This document shows, piece after piece, positions 63,400 to 64,000 of a stretch of 64,000 nt of DNA. The first letter of the stretch is position 1. The number at the start of each line of letters is the position of its first letter. The notes beneath the pieces are model-generated. The model made no database searches, was not told the origin of the DNA, and was given only the letters and a program-made list of their open reading frames with translations. The translations under genes and the position numbers were made by a program. The DNA is from Bacillus sp. N13C7 (lineage in GTDB: Bacteria; Bacillota; Bacilli; Bacillales; Bacillaceae): the NCBI RefSeq assembly GCF_026790065.1, contig NZ_JALAMO010000005.1, positions 62,001 to 126,000 on the forward strand, in the 5' to 3' direction.

Positions 63400-64000
63400 A
63401 TGCGTAAAAAGTGTAGCGTTTGTTTATGGGTTCTTGCTTTATTATTGAGCTGCTTATCTGCGAAGTCTGCGTATGCTGCCACCAGTACTACAATTGCAAA
63501 ACATATAGGAAATTCAAACCCGCTTATAGACCATCATTTGGGAGCAGATCCGGTTGCGCTGACCTATAATGGAAGAGTCTACATCTATATGTCAAGTGAT
63601 GACTATGAATATAATAGCAACGGAACGATTAAAGATAATTCATTTGCCAATTTGAATAGAGTATTCGTCATATCTTCAGCGGATATGGTGAACTGGACAG
63701 ACCATGGAGCCATTCCGGTAGCAGGTGCCAATGGAGCTAATGGAGGCCGTGGAATTGCAAAATGGGCCGGTGCGTCCTGGGCACCGGCAATCGCAGTAAA
63801 AAAAATCAATGGCAAGGATAAATTCTTCCTTTATTTCGCAAACAGCGGCGGAGGTATCGGGGTTCTCACCGCAGACAGCCCGATTGGTCCATGGACCGAC
63901 CCCATCGGAAAAGCCCTCGTAACGCCAAGTACGCCAGGAATGTCTGGTGTTGTATGGCTTTTTGATCCGGCAGTATTTGTAGATGATGACGGCACCGGTT
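63400..64000 (+). CDS. xynD: Arabinoxylan arabinofuranohydrolase XynD (GH43), 5' part
   Basis: The frame is open to the window edge, giving the first 200 residues. The start at 63400 has AAAGGAGG 8 bases upstream. Signal peptide MRKKCSVCLWVLALLLSCLS with cleavage near AYAA. GH43 five-bladed propeller start: HHLGADPVALTYNGRVYIYM (catalytic-base Asp in the GADPVAL segment), SSDDYEYNSN, GAIPVAGANG and KWAGASWAPAIAVKKINGKD. It removes arabinose side chains from arabinoxylan outside the cell. In B. subtilis 168 it lies beside xynC; the rest is beyond this window. Confidence 0.95.
   Translation, partial: MRKKCSVCLWVLALLLSCLSAKSAYAATSTTIAKHIGNSNPLIDHHLGADPVALTYNGRVYIYMSSDDYEYNSNGTIKDNSFANLNRVFVISSADMVNWTDHGAIPVAGANGANGGRGIAKWAGASWAPAIAVKKINGKDKFFLYFANSGGGIGVLTADSPIGPWTDPIGKALVTPSTPGMSGVVWLFDPAVFVDDDGTG

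Overview
The window looks like chromosome from the replication-terminus region of a Bacillus subtilis-group bacterium. The evidence is gene content and order read from the translations: pelB-yoaK-yoaJ-yoaI-yoaH, yoaF-yoaE, yoaDCB, yoxBCD, rtp with paired Ter sites, proHJ, gltC-gltAB, ggt, yoeDC, iseA, yoeA, galM, dacC, yngL-K, the yngJ-E operon, nrnB, yngCBA and xynD. Gene names come from recognising these protein families and this order, not from a database search. Start codons (ATG, GTG, TTG), strong GGAGG-type ribosome sites and hairpin-plus-T terminators fit a low-GC Firmicute.

Layout. 0-6.3 kb is the most accessory part. It holds the end of an unknown gene, small membrane proteins, an oxalate decarboxylase pseudogene (oxdD-like), yoaM, a secreted Nep1-like protein, an unknown secreted protein and an acetoin/diacetyl-reductase-like dehydrogenase. 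6.4-13.3 kb carries pectate lyase, a DUF1275 membrane protein, expansin, an HpaB-type monooxygenase and a chemoreceptor. 13.5-17.5 kb is a small sugar-metabolism island: a LacI-type regulator, a sugar isomerase/epimerase-like protein and a Gfo/Idh/MocA oxidoreductase, with repeated AAAGCGCTTT-type palindromes. 17.6-27 kb holds yoaF, a molybdopterin oxidoreductase, the SAM-riboswitch-controlled yoaDCB operon and yoaA-yoxBCD. 27-37 kb is the terminator locus (TerI/TerII plus rtp), osmostress proline synthesis (proHJ) and glutamate synthase with its LysR regulator. 37-44.7 kb contains two adjacent disrupted genes (yogA, yofA), ggt, an excisionase-like and an integrase-like gene, an Arg-tRNA(CCU), iseA and a MATE pump. 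44.8-49.8 kb has galM, dacC, yngL and yngK. The plipastatin (pps) operon that lies between dacC and yngL in B. subtilis 168 is absent. 49.9-59.3 kb has a GNAT enzyme, a TetR regulator, a small membrane protein and a complete leucine/isovalerate degradation operon. 59.5-64 kb has nanoRNase B, DedA, a UDP-glucose pyrophosphorylase, a GtrA protein and the start of xynD.

How parts work together. Pectate lyase, expansin, Nep1-like protein and arabinoxylan hydrolase all act on plant material. The yng operon can take branched acyl chains to acetoacetate and acetyl-CoA. gltAB supplies glutamate, from which proHJ can make proline under osmotic stress. The most notable points for follow-up are an extra Ter-like site about 24 kb from rtp, the LacI island with its operator family, a Fur-like box in front of the expansin gene, the repeat-flanked promoter of the minimal integrase yoeC next to a tRNA, the missing pps operon with a small inverted-repeat scar, and two coupled tiny ORFs in the long xynD leader.
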